From contig JANQMD010000039.1 in NCBI GenBank assembly GCA_028280265.1, positions 62,001 to 126,000 of the forward strand: DNA of 64,000 bases, read 5' to 3'. The notes beneath the pieces are model-generated. The model did no database searches. It was not told the DNA's origin and saw nothing but the letters and a program-made list of their open reading frames with translations. This stretch comes from Flavobacteriaceae bacterium. Lineage in GTDB: Bacteria; Bacteroidota; Bacteroidia; Flavobacteriales; Flavobacteriaceae. Below, piece by piece: positions 17,594-27,334 of the stretch (the stretch's first letter is position 1; every line of letters begins with the position of its first letter). Position numbers and translations under genes: made by a program.

Positions 17594-17686
17594 TGTCATT
17601 ACGATCACGCTAAAGCGTGAGAAGTAATCTTTTTAATACACAACTCAAATTAGACAGATTGCCACGGCTAAAGCCTCGCAATGACA
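17594..17686. repeat. 93-bp inverted-repeat element (MITE- or REP-like)
   Basis: The outer arms TGTCATTACGA (17594-17604) and TCGCAATGACA (17676-17686) are near-perfect inverted repeats. GTAATCT and AGATTGC pair further in. Each half contains its own small hairpin with a TAAA loop (CACGC-taaa-GCGTG and GGC-taaa-GCC). The whole can fold as a four-arm structure. The arm sequence resembles dispersed intergenic repeats I have seen in Bacteroidota genomes; this is recollection, not a search result. Confidence 0.75.
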
Positions 17687-17780
17687 AACCAATAAACAAC
17701 TGGCAACCAACAATTTTTATACTGAGTATCTCTACAAGTTCGATACAGGCTCTAGTCAAAGTGAACACCTAACAAAACAA

Positions 17781-17820
17781 AAAGCTGCAAAATCTTGTTT
17801 GACTTTGCAGCTTTCTACTT
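17781..17820 (-). terminator. Terminator of rimP-nusA-infB
   Basis: The stem AAAGCTGCAAA (17781-17791) pairs with TTTGCAGCTTT (17804-17814), downstream of infB. On the minus strand a U-rich run (from the AACAAAACAA stretch before 17781) follows. Confidence 0.75.
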
Positions 17821-17844
17821 TATTACTTTGAAACTTCCTATAAC

Positions 17845-20571
17845 TTATTTTAATTTCTTCTTAACCGCTACTTCTTGATAAGCTTCAATCACATCTCCTT
17901 CTTTGATATCGTTGTAACCTTTGATTTGTAGACCACAATCGTATCCTTTCGCCACTTCTTTTACATCGTCTTTGAAACGTTTTAAAGAAGCTAATTCACC
18001 GTCATGCACCACAATACCTTCTCTAATGATACGAACTTTTGAATCTCTAAAGATTTTACCGGACATTACCATACATCCTGCAATGTTTCCAACTTTAGAA
18101 ATCTTATAAACTTCTCTAATCTCAACATTTCCAGTTACTTCTTCTTTCATCTCTGGCGACAACATTCCTTCCATGGCATCTTTCAGGTCATTGATCGCAT
18201 CATAGATAATTGAATAAGTTCTAATATCTACTTCTTCTCTATCCGCTACAGCTCTTGCATTTCCTTGCGGACGTACATTAAACCCTACAATAATGGCATC
18301 GGATGCAGTTGCTAACAATACATCAGATTCAGTAATGGCTCCCACTCCTTTGTGAAGGATATTTACTTGAATTTCTTCGGTAGATAATTTTTGGAATGAG
18401 TCCGTTAAAGCTTCTACAGATCCATCCACATCTCCTTTTAAGATAATATTCAACTCTTTGAAATCTCCTAACGCAATACGCCTTCCGATTTCATCAAGTG
18501 TCAATGTTTTCTGAGTTCTTACAGATTGTTCTCTTTGTAATTGAGATCGCTTGCTCGCAATTTGCTTCGCTTCACGTTCATCGTCAAATACATTGAATTT
18601 ATCACCTGCTTGTGGCGCTCCATCCAATCCTAAAATAGATACTGGTGTTGATGGCCCAGCCTCTCTCAAATTATTCCCTTTGTCATCAAACATGGCTTTT
18701 ACTTTACCACTATGTTTTCCTGCTAGGATATAATCTCCAATTTTTAAAGTTCCAGTCTGAACTAAGATAGTAGTTACATACCCCCTACCTTTATCTAGCT
18801 GAGCTTCTACAACTGCTCCAGAAGCATTTTTATTTGGATTTGCTTTAAGTTCAAGAATTTCAGCTTCTAACAATACTTTTTCCAGAAGCTCTGGAACTCC
18901 TTGTCCAGTTTTTGCTGAAATATCCTGAGACTGAATGCTTCCTCCCCATTCTTCAATCAATAAATTCATGGCAGATAACTGAGTTTTTACATTATCTGGA
19001 TTCGCATTCGGTTTATCAATCTTGTTGATTGCAAAGATGATTGGCACTCCAGCTGCTTGGGCGTGAGAAATCGCTTCTTTCGTTTGAGGCATTACATCAT
19101 CATCCGCAGCTACCACAATAATTACCAAGTCGGTTACTTGAGCACCACGAGCACGCATCGCTGTAAAGGCCTCGTGACCTGGTGTATCTAAGAAGGCAAT
19201 TTTTTCACCTTCTACAGTTACTTCATAAGCTCCAATGTGCTGGGTAATTCCTCCTGATTCACCTTCAATTACATTGGCATTTCGAATGTAATCTAGCAAC
19301 GATGTTTTACCGTGATCTACGTGACCCATTACGGTAATAATCGGCGCTCTTTTTTCTAAATCTTCTGGATTATCTTCTACTTCAACAATCGATTCTTCAA
19401 CTTCAGCTCCAACAAATTCTACCGTGTAGTTAAATTCTTCTGCAACAATGGACAATGTTTCAGCATCCAAACGCTGATTCATGGTTACCATCATTCCAAG
19501 AGACATACATGCAGAAATGATATTTGTAACTGGAACATCCATCATGGTCGCAACTTCACTCACCGTAACAAATTCTGTTACTTTCAGCACTTTGCTTTCT
19601 GCTGCTGCTGCTTCCATTTCAGCTTCTGTCTGCTGACGGTGCGCATCTCTTTTTTCTCTTCTATATTTAGCTCCTTTTCCTTTGTTGGATTTTCCTTGAA
19701 GTTTTTCTAAGGTTTCCCTTACTTGTTTTTGAATTTCAGCTTCTGAAAGTTCTTCTTTCTGAACAACAGGTCTTCTCTGTCCTCTTCTATTATTTCCTCC
19801 TCTATTTTGGCCTCCTCTATTTTGACCTCCTTGACCTCTGTTCTGATTTCCTTGACCTTGAGAGTGACCGCCTGGCTTGCTGATTCTCTTTCTCTTTTTC
19901 TTAGCAGCATCGTTAGAATTTTGATTTTGTTTTGCTTTGTCTTCAGGTTTTTTCTTCACCTTTTCAAACTGCTTTAAATCAATCTTCTTACCAGTTAATT
20001 TTGGTCCATCTAATTTCTTATATTGAGTTTTGATGGTTTCTGAAACTATTGTTTCATCAGAAGTCTCTATGGCTGTTTTTACCACCTCTTCCTTCACTTC
20101 TTTCACCTCTTCTTCCTTAGGCTTCACTTCCTCTTTGGGTTCTTCAACCTCTAGCTTAGGCTCTTCTTTTGGTTCAGGTTTCGCCTCAGACTTCGCTTCA
20201 GGCTTTGGTTCAGACTTTGGTTCAATATCAATTTTACCAACTGTCTTGATCTCTAATTTCTCTGCTTTTGCTTTGAGGATTTCTTTTTTCTCCTCTTCTG
20301 CCCTTTTCTTTTCAAGCTTAGCTTCTAATTCGAGACGGATGGCTTCTTTCTCTTTCCTCTTCTCTTCTCCAACCTCTTTAGACGCTGCCCTTTTGTTTGC
20401 ATCAGTTTCGAAACCATCTAAAAGCACCTGATACACCTCTCCAGAAATTTTAGTGGTAGGTCTTGCTTCGATCTGGTGACCGTTTTTAGCAAGATACTCC
20501 ACAGCTCTATCTAGCGAGATGTTTAATTCTCTTAGCACCTTATTTAGTCTCATTGTTTTGCTTTCCGCCAT
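17845..20571 (-). CDS. infB: Translation initiation factor IF-2
   Basis: This 908-aa GTPase brings initiator tRNA to the 30S subunit. The N-terminal IF2N motif ([20 protein letters not shown], residues 13-32) is followed by a long low-complexity region of K/E/P repeats (about 75-170) and a Gly-Arg-Gln-rich stretch (about 235-275). A second IF2N-like segment ([19 protein letters not shown]) precedes the G domain: GHVDHGKTS near residue 417, DTPGHEA and NKIDK. Domains II-IV complete the protein. The length is usual for Bacteroidota. It is the last gene of the operon, 43 bases after nusA. Confidence 0.97.
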   Translation of the reverse strand: MAESKTMRLNKVLRELNISLDRAVEYLAKNGHQIEARPTTKISGEVYQVLLDGFETDANKRAASKEVGEEKRKEKEAIRLELEAKLEKKRAEEEKKEILKAKAEKLEIKTVGKIDIEPKSEPKPEAKSEAKPEPKEEPKLEVEEPKEEVKPKEEEVKEVKEEVVKTAIETSDETIVSETIKTQYKKLDGPKLTGKKIDLKQFEKVKKKPEDKAKQNQNSNDAAKKKRKRISKPGGHSQGQGNQNRGQGGQNRGGQNRGGNNRRGQRRPVVQKEELSEAEIQKQVRETLEKLQGKSNKGKGAKYRREKRDAHRQQTEAEMEAAAAESKVLKVTEFVTVSEVATMMDVPVTNIISACMSLGMMVTMNQRLDAETLSIVAEEFNYTVEFVGAEVEESIVEVEDNPEDLEKRAPIITVMGHVDHGKTSLLDYIRNANVIEGESGGITQHIGAYEVTVEGEKIAFLDTPGHEAFTAMRARGAQVTDLVIIVVAADDDVMPQTKEAISHAQAAGVPIIFAINKIDKPNANPDNVKTQLSAMNLLIEEWGGSIQSQDISAKTGQGVPELLEKVLLEAEILELKANPNKNASGAVVEAQLDKGRGYVTTILVQTGTLKIGDYILAGKHSGKVKAMFDDKGNNLREAGPSTPVSILGLDGAPQAGDKFNVFDDEREAKQIASKRSQLQREQSVRTQKTLTLDEIGRRIALGDFKELNIILKGDVDGSVEALTDSFQKLSTEEIQVNILHKGVGAITESDVLLATASDAIIVGFNVRPQGNARAVADREEVDIRTYSIIYDAINDLKDAMEGMLSPEMKEEVTGNVEIREVYKISKVGNIAGCMVMSGKIFRDSKVRIIREGIVVHDGELASLKRFKDDVKEVAKGYDCGLQIKGYNDIKEGDVIEAYQEVAVKKKLK

Positions 20572-20614
20572 AAACTTTAGTAACCTTAGTTTGTAAAAGT
20601 ATTATTTTATTGTT

Positions 20615-21871
20615 TTATTCTTCAAATTCTTCTCTAAGAATTCTTTGAACATCTAATATTGTTTCTTCTTCTAGATCGGTTCTTTTTAATAGCTCTTCAA
20701 CTGTGGTATCTAATACACTTTTCGCCGTATCCAACCCGATGTTCTTGAATTCTTGAATGATCCAATCTTCGATTTCATCAACAAATTCCGTCAATTCTAC
20801 ATCTTCTTCTTCTAGTCCTTCTCTCTGAACGTCGATCTCGTATTTCGTCAATTCACTTGCCAATCGAATGTTTACACCACCTTTTCCAATTGCCTTGGAA
20901 ACTTCTTCTGGCTTTAAGAACACGTTTACACGTCCTTTCTTTCCATTCTTCATTTCCTCATATGCTTGTATGTTCATAGACACGATCTTAGCTGGACTTA
21001 GAGCACGAGCAATGAACAATTGTTCGTTCTTAGTGTAATTGATTACATCGATATTCTCATTTCCAAGTTCACGAACAATTCCGTGAATTCTAGATCCTTT
21101 CATTCCCACACAAGCACCTACCGGGTCTATTCTGTCGTCATAAGAATCCACAGCAACTTTTGCTTTTTCTCCTGGTATTCTTGCCACGCCTTCAACTGTA
21201 ATTAATCCATCAAATACCTCAGGAATTTCTTGTTCAAAAAGTTTTACCAAGAAATTTGGCGATGTTCTTGACAGGATAATAGCGGGTTTATTTCCTCTTA
21301 ACTCTACTGACTTAATCACTCCTCTAACAGAATCTCCTTTTCTAAAGAAATCCGAACGGATTTGTTCACTTTTTGGCAATACAATTTCGTTTCCTTCATC
21401 ATCTAGCAAGATGATTGCATTGTGACGAATGTGATGTACTTCAGCACTGTACAAATCTCCTTCTAAATCTTTGAACTGCTTAAATACATTGGTACTGTCG
21501 TGTTCGTGAATTTTAGAGATTAGATTCTGACGCAAAGCCAAGATGGACCTTCTTCCTAAATCTACTAGCTTCACTTCTTCAGATACATCTTCGCCAATTT
21601 CGAAATCCGGTTCTATTCTTCTTGCTTCAGTCAATTCAATCTCTTCATTTTCATCTTCTACCTCACCATCAGCTACTACAATTCTGTTTCTCCATATTTC
21701 TAAATCCCCCTTGTCTGGGTTGATAATGATATCAAAGTTGTCATCGGAACCAAATTTCCTTTTCAATGCGGCTCTAAAAACTTCTTCTAAAATGGACATT
21801 AAGGTAACTCTATCAATACTCTTAATGTCTTTAAATTCTGAAAATGAATCTATTAATGCTATATTTTCCAT
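20615..21871 (-). CDS. nusA: Transcription termination/antitermination factor NusA
   Basis: This 418-aa protein has the N-terminal RNA-polymerase-binding domain (1-130), the S1 domain (about 135-200) and two KH domains (about 205-345; GACVGMKGSRIHGIVRELGNE and SKAIGKGGVNIRLASELTKY show the GxxG loops). A short acidic tail contains one helix-hairpin-like repeat (DTTVEELLKRTDL). It modulates pausing and intrinsic termination. The neighbours are rimP (11 bases upstream) and infB, the classical order. The leader hairpin upstream of rimP could be a site of its own feedback. Confidence 0.97.
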   Translation of the reverse strand: MENIALIDSFSEFKDIKSIDRVTLMSILEEVFRAALKRKFGSDDNFDIIINPDKGDLEIWRNRIVVADGEVEDENEEIELTEARRIEPDFEIGEDVSEEVKLVDLGRRSILALRQNLISKIHEHDSTNVFKQFKDLEGDLYSAEVHHIRHNAIILLDDEGNEIVLPKSEQIRSDFFRKGDSVRGVIKSVELRGNKPAIILSRTSPNFLVKLFEQEIPEVFDGLITVEGVARIPGEKAKVAVDSYDDRIDPVGACVGMKGSRIHGIVRELGNENIDVINYTKNEQLFIARALSPAKIVSMNIQAYEEMKNGKKGRVNVFLKPEEVSKAIGKGGVNIRLASELTKYEIDVQREGLEEEDVELTEFVDEIEDWIIQEFKNIGLDTAKSVLDTTVEELLKRTDLEEETILDVQRILREEFEE

Positions 21872-21882
21872 TACATGATCTC

Positions 21883-22344
21883 TTAAAATACAATCTTCAC
21901 TTTTGCTTCTATAATATCCTGATACGCAATTGATGCGTTTTTTTCTACAGTTACTTTTCCCTTCCCAATTGGTTTAGGTTCTCTGGTTTTCCATTTGAGG
22001 TTAATGTCATTTTCATTGACATTTGTTAGAGTTCCTTCAAATTCTTCCTCTTGGGTTTTTACCTTCAAAATTCTATTCACATTTTTCAGGTATTGTCTTT
22101 GATGAGTCAAAGGTCTTGAAATGTCTGGAGATGTTACCTCCAATGCAAAGTCTTCTTCCTCGCGATCTAGATTATGCTCCACATGTCTACTAATTCGTAC
22201 ACATTCGCTTAATGGAACTCCTTGATCCCCATCAACAATCACTTTTATCTTATTTCCTGACACAAAAGACAAGTCAATTAGAAATAGAGATTCGTTCTCT
22301 AAAATTGCTTCATCTACCAGCTTCTTTACTAAGTCTTGATTCAT
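21883..22344 (-). CDS. rimP: Ribosome maturation factor RimP
   Basis: This 153-aa cytoplasmic factor for 30S maturation has the family core VIVDGDQGVPLSECVRISR and LEVTSPDISRPLTHQRQYLKN. The last includes the conserved SPG-like turn, here SPDISRPL. The start ATG is 20 bases after a terminator-like hairpin in the leader. It is the first gene of rimP-nusA-infB. Confidence 0.95.
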   Translation of the reverse strand: MNQDLVKKLVDEAILENESLFLIDLSFVSGNKIKVIVDGDQGVPLSECVRISRHVEHNLDREEEDFALEVTSPDISRPLTHQRQYLKNVNRILKVKTQEEEFEGTLTNVNENDINLKWKTREPKPIGKGKVTVEKNASIAYQDIIEAKVKIVF

Positions 22345-22350
22345 TCAGTA

Positions 22351-22382
22351 CAGGTATAAAAAGAGGGGACTTTGCGTCCCCT
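22351..22382 (-). promoter_or_regulatory. Terminator-like leader hairpin upstream of rimP (possible attenuator)
   Basis: On the minus strand GGGGAC-GCAAA-GTCCCC forms a 6-7 bp GC stem directly followed by TCTTTTTATA. This is the form of an intrinsic terminator, yet it lies between the rimP promoter (22409-22439) and the rimP ATG (22344). No other minus-strand gene precedes it, so it cannot simply end an upstream transcript. Attenuation of the nusA operon is an inference. Confidence 0.6.
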
Positions 22383-22408
22383 TCCTCTCCGTTTTAATGA
22401 TTTCGCTG

Positions 22409-22439
22409 CAAATATAATAAGTCCCTATGGAATAAACAA
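22409..22439 (-). promoter_or_regulatory. Promoter of rimP-nusA-infB
   Basis: On the minus strand TTG (22437-22439), a 20-base spacer and TATATTTG (22409-22416) fit the Bacteroidota housekeeping promoter. The predicted start falls near 22400, leaving a leader of about 55 bases. Confidence 0.7.
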
Positions 22440-22532
22440 GTAGAACTTATTCGATATTTTTTGTAACTTTAAATGGTTGTATATCAAATTAATAATCTCT
22501 CCCTCTAAATCTAATCAAAAATTATGTTCGTT

Positions 22533-23360
22533 ATGAGTAAAATATTAGTTCCTGTAGATTTTTCTATGAGGTCTGAATATGCCGTAAAACTAGCCGCAAA
22601 GATGGGGAAGAAAACCAATTGTACAATTTACTTACTTCACATGGTTGAACTACCCACAGGAGTAGTAGACATGGGAGCTGGAAGCAATTTTAGCATTCCT
22701 AAAAGTATGATGTATCTTCGAAAAGTGAAAGAAAAAATCATTGATTTAAAAGAGCGTTATTTTTCGGAAGGATGTGAAGTAAAATACTCCATTCGGTTCC
22801 AACAACCCTATGAAGGCATTCGTGATTATGCGAAAAAGATTGATGCTAATATCATTATCATGGGGTCTCAAGGTGTTTCTGAGTTTGAAGAGATGATTAT
22901 CGGCTCTAATACAGAAAAAGTAGTTCGTACTTCAGAAATTCCTGTGATTGTTGTAAAAACAGATTCGGACAAGTTCAAATTAAAAGATTTGGTGTATGCC
23001 TCTAACTTTAAAGAGGACAACAAAGAATCTTTCAAAAAATTCTTAGCTTTTGCGAAACTCTTTAAAAGTAAAGTTCATTTACTAAAAATAAATACTGTAG
23101 GAAAGTTCGAAAGCTCATCGGCATCTAAAGAAAAGATCCGAAATTTCATCAAAGGATTGGAAATCCCTAAAAGCACTATTAATGTGTATAATGATACTTC
23201 TATTGTAAAAGGCATCACGAATTTCTCCAGAGAAGTCAATGCAGATTTAATCGCTTTAAGCACTCATGGCAGAAGTGGTCTTTCAAATTTATTTAACGGA
23301 AGCATTACCAAAAGCGTTTCAAAAAGTGTTTTGAAACCTGTGATTACTTTTAAGGTATAA
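22533..23360 (+). CDS. Universal stress protein, two tandem Usp domains
   Basis: The protein has 275 aa. The first Usp domain (1 to about 145) starts KILVPVDFS and has the ATP-binding-like loop IIMGSQGVSEFEEMIIGSNTEKVVR. The second (about 150-275) is more diverged but keeps LIALSTHGRSGLSNLFNGSITKSV, the G-2x-G-9x-G(S/T) pattern. The start is placed at the second ATG, which gives the usual MSKILVPVDF opening; an ATG 9 bases upstream is also possible. The physiological signal is unknown. Confidence 0.9.
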   Translation: MSKILVPVDFSMRSEYAVKLAAKMGKKTNCTIYLLHMVELPTGVVDMGAGSNFSIPKSMMYLRKVKEKIIDLKERYFSEGCEVKYSIRFQQPYEGIRDYAKKIDANIIIMGSQGVSEFEEMIIGSNTEKVVRTSEIPVIVVKTDSDKFKLKDLVYASNFKEDNKESFKKFLAFAKLFKSKVHLLKINTVGKFESSSASKEKIRNFIKGLEIPKSTINVYNDTSIVKGITNFSREVNADLIALSTHGRSGLSNLFNGSITKSVSKSVLKPVITFKV

Positions 23361-23362
23361 AA

Positions 23363-23385
23363 AAACCAGCTCAAAGAGCTGGTTT
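23363..23385 (-). terminator. Shared terminator between usp and tRNA-Gln
   Basis: AAACCAGCTC and GAGCTGGTTT form a perfect 10-bp stem with a 3-nt loop. On the minus strand a long U run follows the hairpin, fitting the end of the tRNA-Gln transcript. On the plus strand it starts 3 bases after the Usp stop and has a weak TTTAT tail, so it may work both ways. Confidence 0.85.
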
Positions 23386-23389
23386 ATCG

Positions 23390-23460
23390 TTGGCCCACAA
23401 GGACTCGAACCTTGAATAACGGCACCAAAAACCGGTGTGTTACCATTACACCATGGGCCA
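23390..23460 (-). tRNA. tRNA-Gln (anticodon TTG)
   Basis: On the minus strand the 7-bp acceptor stem TGGCCCA/TGGGCCA, the D arm GTGT-ACAC, the anticodon loop TT-TTG-GT and the T arm CAAGG-TTCGAGT-CCTTG all fold. The discriminator base is A and CCA is not encoded. The top pair of the anticodon stem (C27-U43) is a mismatch and the bottom pair is T-G. Confidence 0.95.
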
Positions 23461-23477
23461 ATACCATAATGAGGGTG

Positions 23478-23508
23478 CAAATTTAAATCAAACTTTTAAT
23501 ACTGCAAA
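23478..23508 (-). promoter_or_regulatory. Promoter of tRNA-Gln
   Basis: On the minus strand TTTG (23505-23508), a 19-base spacer and TAAATTTG (23478-23485) match the Bacteroidota promoter exactly, 18 bases upstream of the tRNA 5' end. The boxes are identical to those of the rplM promoter. Confidence 0.85.
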
Positions 23509-23629
23509 TATTTTATTGAGTTTTTTGATTTTAACAAAGTTTTATCACCCACAAACATCCTAATACTTTATATCGAAACGTTTTTTCTATGATAAATTAG
23601 TAAATTCGCCCCCATATACCGCAAATTGT

Positions 23630-26600
23630 ATGTCATCAGAAAACTTTAAAAAATGGAATCTTATATTAGGATGGGGTTCATTTCTAATTGCTCTTATTAC
23701 CTATACTCTAACTTTAGAGCCTACCGTTAGTGCATGGGATTGTGGAGAATATATTTCTACATCGGTTAAATTAGAAGTTGGACACCCTCCGGGAGCGCCA
23801 CTTTTTCAAATGCTGGGAGCTTTCTTTGCCATGTTTACAAGCAATGCCGAAAACATTGCTATGATGGTCAATTTTATGTCTGCTTTAGCAAGTGCTCTCA
23901 CCATACTTTTTATGTTTTGGACCATTACCAATTTGGGTAAAAAATTAGCTCGTAAATCCAATGATGATTCAGAAGGAGCTCTCATTGCTATTCTAGGAAG
24001 CGCTTTTGTTGGATCGCTTGCATATACATTTTCTGATAGTTTTTGGTTCAGTGCCGTTGAAGGTGAGGTATATGCTATGTCTTCCTTCCTAATGGCTATT
24101 CTATTTTGGTTAGGGTTGAAATGGGAAAATGAAATCAATACCCCAAGAGGAAATAAATGGCTGGTACTTATTAGTTTTGTCGTTGGACTCTCGTTTGGAG
24201 TTCATATTCTGTCATTATTGGTAATCCCAGCAATTGTACTCTTATACTTCTTTAAAACTTACAAAGAGATCAATGTAAAAACGACAGCTATTGCAACGCT
24301 CATCTCTGTTTTTGTCCTTGCTTTTGTCTTTAAGTTATTGTTCCCATACACATTAAAATTCTTTAGTGTTTCTGAATTGTTTTTTATCAATTCTATAGGT
24401 CTACCCTATAATTCAGGAACCATTATTGCAGGACTTGTTTTGATTGCAGCTTTTTATTGGGGATTAAACTACACGAGAAAAAAGCAAAAAGTAGTAGCCA
24501 ATACACTGATCTTATCCATCCTGTTTATGATGATTGGATTTTCTTCTTGGTTAATGTTGCCTATTAGAGCAAATGCAAATACAACCATTAATGAGAACAA
24601 TCCCTCAAGTGCAAGAGAGCTATTAGCTTACTACAATAGAGAACAATATGGTGATGCCAACGTTTTTTACGATACATACTACTCTATCTCATACAAGAGA
24701 GAGCAAGATGCTAAGAATCCAACCAGAGACGACAAGCCCAAGTATGAAAAGAAAGATGGGAAATACGTAATTGTTAATGCATATAAAGATGTATTGCCCA
24801 ATTATACGAGCAAACACAAAGGGTTCATTCCTAGAATGACAGATCCTGGTTCTCAACAAAACTACAAGGCTATTGCTGGTATTCCAGAAAATAGCAAACG
24901 AAGACCTACATTCGGTGAGAACATGAAATTCATGCTTAATTTCCAATTCGGATATATGTATGGACGTTATTTCATGTGGAATTTTGTGGGTCGTCAAAAC
25001 GATATTCAAGGGCAATTGGATAAGTTCAATGGAAACTGGTTAAGTGGAATTGGATTCATAGACAAAGCCCGATTAGGCCCACAAGTAGGCCTTCCCTCTG
25101 ACGTTAAAGAAAACAAAGGGCGAAACACCTATTACTTTTTGCCACTTATTCTAGGAATTATAGGACTCCTCTATCATGTCCGATGGGACAAGGAGAACTT
25201 TTACACCTTACTTATCTTTTTCCTATTTACGGGAGCAGCCATTATTTTTTATACAAATCCTAAGCCATTTGAACCTAGAGAGAGAGATTATGCAGTAGTA
25301 GGTTCCTTCTATATTTTTGCCATTTGGATTGGTTTTGGTGTTTATGCACTATACGATTACTTAAAGAATTTTGCTGGTAAAAAAATAATCGCTTATGCAG
25401 TAACTGTACTTAGCTTTGTCTCCGTTCCCTTACTAATGGGATTTGAAAACTGGGATGATCACGATCGTTCCAACAGATACACCACGCATTTAAATGCAAG
25501 TTCTTATTTACAATCTTGTGATAAAAATGCCATTATGTTTACCATAGGTGATAACGACACCTTCCCACTTTGGTATATGCAAGAGGTGGAAGGGTTTCGT
25601 ACCGATATCAAATTAGTCAATACTAGTTTGTTTTCTACAGATTGGTATATAGATCAGATGAAAAGAGCTACTTATGATGCACCACCGATTCCATCTCAAA
25701 TGCAGCATGATGAATATCGTTGGGGAACATTAGACGTTGCTTACTACTTTGAAGACTTATTCCCACAGTACAAAGATTCTATTCTTCCATTAAAAACATT
25801 CATGCAGTGGTTGAGATCTACCAACAAGCAAACCTTCTTGGATTTAGATGATGATGGCAATCCAGAAAAGATTTTACCTGTAAATAAAATTCGTGTTCCT
25901 GTTAATAAAGAGAATGCTTTAAAGTATGGTATCGTTCAACCAGAGGATGCCGATAAAATGGTAGACTATATCGATATTACAATTGACAGAGCACTGCCCA
26001 AGAATAGAATCTTAATGTTAGACATACTAAACACTTTCGACTGGAAGCAACCGATTTATTTTACAGGAGGTTCTATGGATGATAGTGAATATATCTGGAT
26101 GAAGGATTACCTACAACTTGAAGGAATGGCGTACAAGCTAGTTCCTATCAAGACAGAAAACAATCGAGTGTTTAACTTAGGACGTATCAATCCTGAGAAG
26201 ATGTATGCTAACATCAAAAAGATTGATTGGAAAAACATCAATGATGGGAAGATATATCTCGATGAACAAACCAAAAAGAATGCGATTTCTTTACGCAATA
26301 ACTTAATCCGATTGGCTGAGGAGTTTGCCAAAAAAGGCGACACTGTAAAAGCTATTGAGGTTTTAGACTTATCCATAGAGAAAATGCCTATCAAAGATTT
26401 TGGAAACTTCAACTTCTCTTTGGGTTACCCTGAAGTTTACTATCAGCTAGGAGAGCAAGAAAAAGCCAGAAAATCGGCTGAAACTTTGATTTCAATTTTC
26501 CAAGAGTATCTTACATGGTTTGCTGAGTTTCCAAGTGATCAAATCGATTGGATTAGCGATGAATTGGAGAACAATTTCCTCATGTACAGAGAAATTGTTG

Positions 26601-26710
26601 GACAAATAGAAAAGTACGATTCAGATAAAAAATACTTCGAACAACAGAAAGAAGATTTCGAGAAGACCATGCGGTTTTTAATATCAGATGACACTGCAAC
26701 TCAACAGTAA
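23630..26710 (+). CDS. DUF2723 (TMEM260-like) membrane glycosyltransferase-like protein
   Basis: This 1026-aa protein opens with the family signature TLEPTVSAWDCGEYISTS and VGHPPGAPLFQMLGAFF in the first loop, the place of the acidic catalytic residues in GT-C enzymes. About 12 helices follow to residue 590. A large C-terminal soluble part includes GDNDTFPLWYMQEVEGFRTD and a helical repeat region (about 880-1020) that looks TPR-like. The eukaryotic relative TMEM260 is an O-mannosyltransferase, and bacterial members are thought to glycosylate envelope proteins; the substrate here is unknown. A polysaccharide deacetylase gene follows closely and may be cotranscribed. Confidence 0.9.
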   Translation: MSSENFKKWNLILGWGSFLIALITYTLTLEPTVSAWDCGEYISTSVKLEVGHPPGAPLFQMLGAFFAMFTSNAENIAMMVNFMSALASALTILFMFWTITNLGKKLARKSNDDSEGALIAILGSAFVGSLAYTFSDSFWFSAVEGEVYAMSSFLMAILFWLGLKWENEINTPRGNKWLVLISFVVGLSFGVHILSLLVIPAIVLLYFFKTYKEINVKTTAIATLISVFVLAFVFKLLFPYTLKFFSVSELFFINSIGLPYNSGTIIAGLVLIAAFYWGLNYTRKKQKVVANTLILSILFMMIGFSSWLMLPIRANANTTINENNPSSARELLAYYNREQYGDANVFYDTYYSISYKREQDAKNPTRDDKPKYEKKDGKYVIVNAYKDVLPNYTSKHKGFIPRMTDPGSQQNYKAIAGIPENSKRRPTFGENMKFMLNFQFGYMYGRYFMWNFVGRQNDIQGQLDKFNGNWLSGIGFIDKARLGPQVGLPSDVKENKGRNTYYFLPLILGIIGLLYHVRWDKENFYTLLIFFLFTGAAIIFYTNPKPFEPRERDYAVVGSFYIFAIWIGFGVYALYDYLKNFAGKKIIAYAVTVLSFVSVPLLMGFENWDDHDRSNRYTTHLNASSYLQSCDKNAIMFTIGDNDTFPLWYMQEVEGFRTDIKLVNTSLFSTDWYIDQMKRATYDAPPIPSQMQHDEYRWGTLDVAYYFEDLFPQYKDSILPLKTFMQWLRSTNKQTFLDLDDDGNPEKILPVNKIRVPVNKENALKYGIVQPEDADKMVDYIDITIDRALPKNRILMLDILNTFDWKQPIYFTGGSMDDSEYIWMKDYLQLEGMAYKLVPIKTENNRVFNLGRINPEKMYANIKKIDWKNINDGKIYLDEQTKKNAISLRNNLIRLAEEFAKKGDTVKAIEVLDLSIEKMPIKDFGNFNFSLGYPEVYYQLGEQEKARKSAETLISIFQEYLTWFAEFPSDQIDWISDELENNFLMYREIVGQIEKYDSDKKYFEQQKEDFEKTMRFLISDDTATQQ

Positions 26711-26716
26711 TCGTTG

Positions 26717-27334
26717 ATGATGTATCTCATAAAAACACCAAGTATCATTCAGCGCCTTTTTGCGAATTATACTTGGTCTTTTCCTACAAAGAAAAAAGAA
26801 ATCTTTCTCACTTTCGATGATGGTCCTACTCCTGAGGTGACAGAATTTGTCTTGGATGAGCTCAAAAAGTACGACGCAAAAGCGACCTTTTTTTGTATTG
26901 GAAAAAATGTAAAATGTCATCATCATATTTATGAGAGAATTTGTGAAGAGGGTCATACCGTGGGAAACCACACATTTAATCATCTAAATGGATTTTTCAC
27001 GAAAAATTCTGAATACATTGAAAACATTCAACAAGCTTCTGCTCATATTCATTCTGACTTATTTAGACCTCCTTACGGCAGACTAAAGTCTTCACAAGGA
27101 AAAATATTGACTAAACAAGGCTATAAAATTATTATGTGGTCTGTGCTTAGCGGTGACTTTGACCATAAGGTAACTCCTGAGAAATGTTTAGAGAATGTCA
27201 TTCAAAACACAAAGGAAGGAAGTATCGTTGTAATGCACGATAGCATAAAGGCAAAAGAGAAGATATATTACAGCTTGCCTAAGATTTTATCTTATTTTAA
27301 AGAGAAAGGCTTTGCTTTTTCTGCAATTTCTTAG
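26717..27334 (+). CDS. Polysaccharide deacetylase family protein (NodB domain, CE4)
   Basis: This 205-aa protein has the CE4 motifs FLTFDDGPTPEVT (catalytic base and metal Asp), GNHTFNHLNGFF (metal His pair), FRPPYGRL and the late VVMHDS (catalytic His). It removes N-acetyl groups from a sugar polymer, with peptidoglycan or a surface glycan as candidates. No obvious signal peptide is seen, so export is uncertain. It starts 6 bases after the DUF2723 stop (ATG at 26717 chosen over TTG at 26714). Its stop codon overlaps that of the convergent thioredoxin-like gene (TTAG). Confidence 0.9.
   Translation: MMYLIKTPSIIQRLFANYTWSFPTKKKEIFLTFDDGPTPEVTEFVLDELKKYDAKATFFCIGKNVKCHHHIYERICEEGHTVGNHTFNHLNGFFTKNSEYIENIQQASAHIHSDLFRPPYGRLKSSQGKILTKQGYKIIMWSVLSGDFDHKVTPEKCLENVIQNTKEGSIVVMHDSIKAKEKIYYSLPKILSYFKEKGFAFSAIS

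Larger units (their letters stand above)
17403..17844. other. Repeat-rich intergenic region without genes
   Basis: This 442-base gap holds, in order, a heptamer array (17409-17454), a GC-rich hairpin CCTGCC-GGCAGG within 17516-17540, a 93-base inverted-repeat element (17594-17686), a TTCGATACAGGCTC stretch near 17739-17752 that resembles other short flavobacterial repeats, and the infB terminator. I see no coding potential. Confidence 0.8.

Noticed and set aside
20030..20431. 133-residue Ser/Gly/Phe-rich plus-strand frame opposite infB
   Set aside because: It is the antisense of the K/E/P repeats of IF-2.
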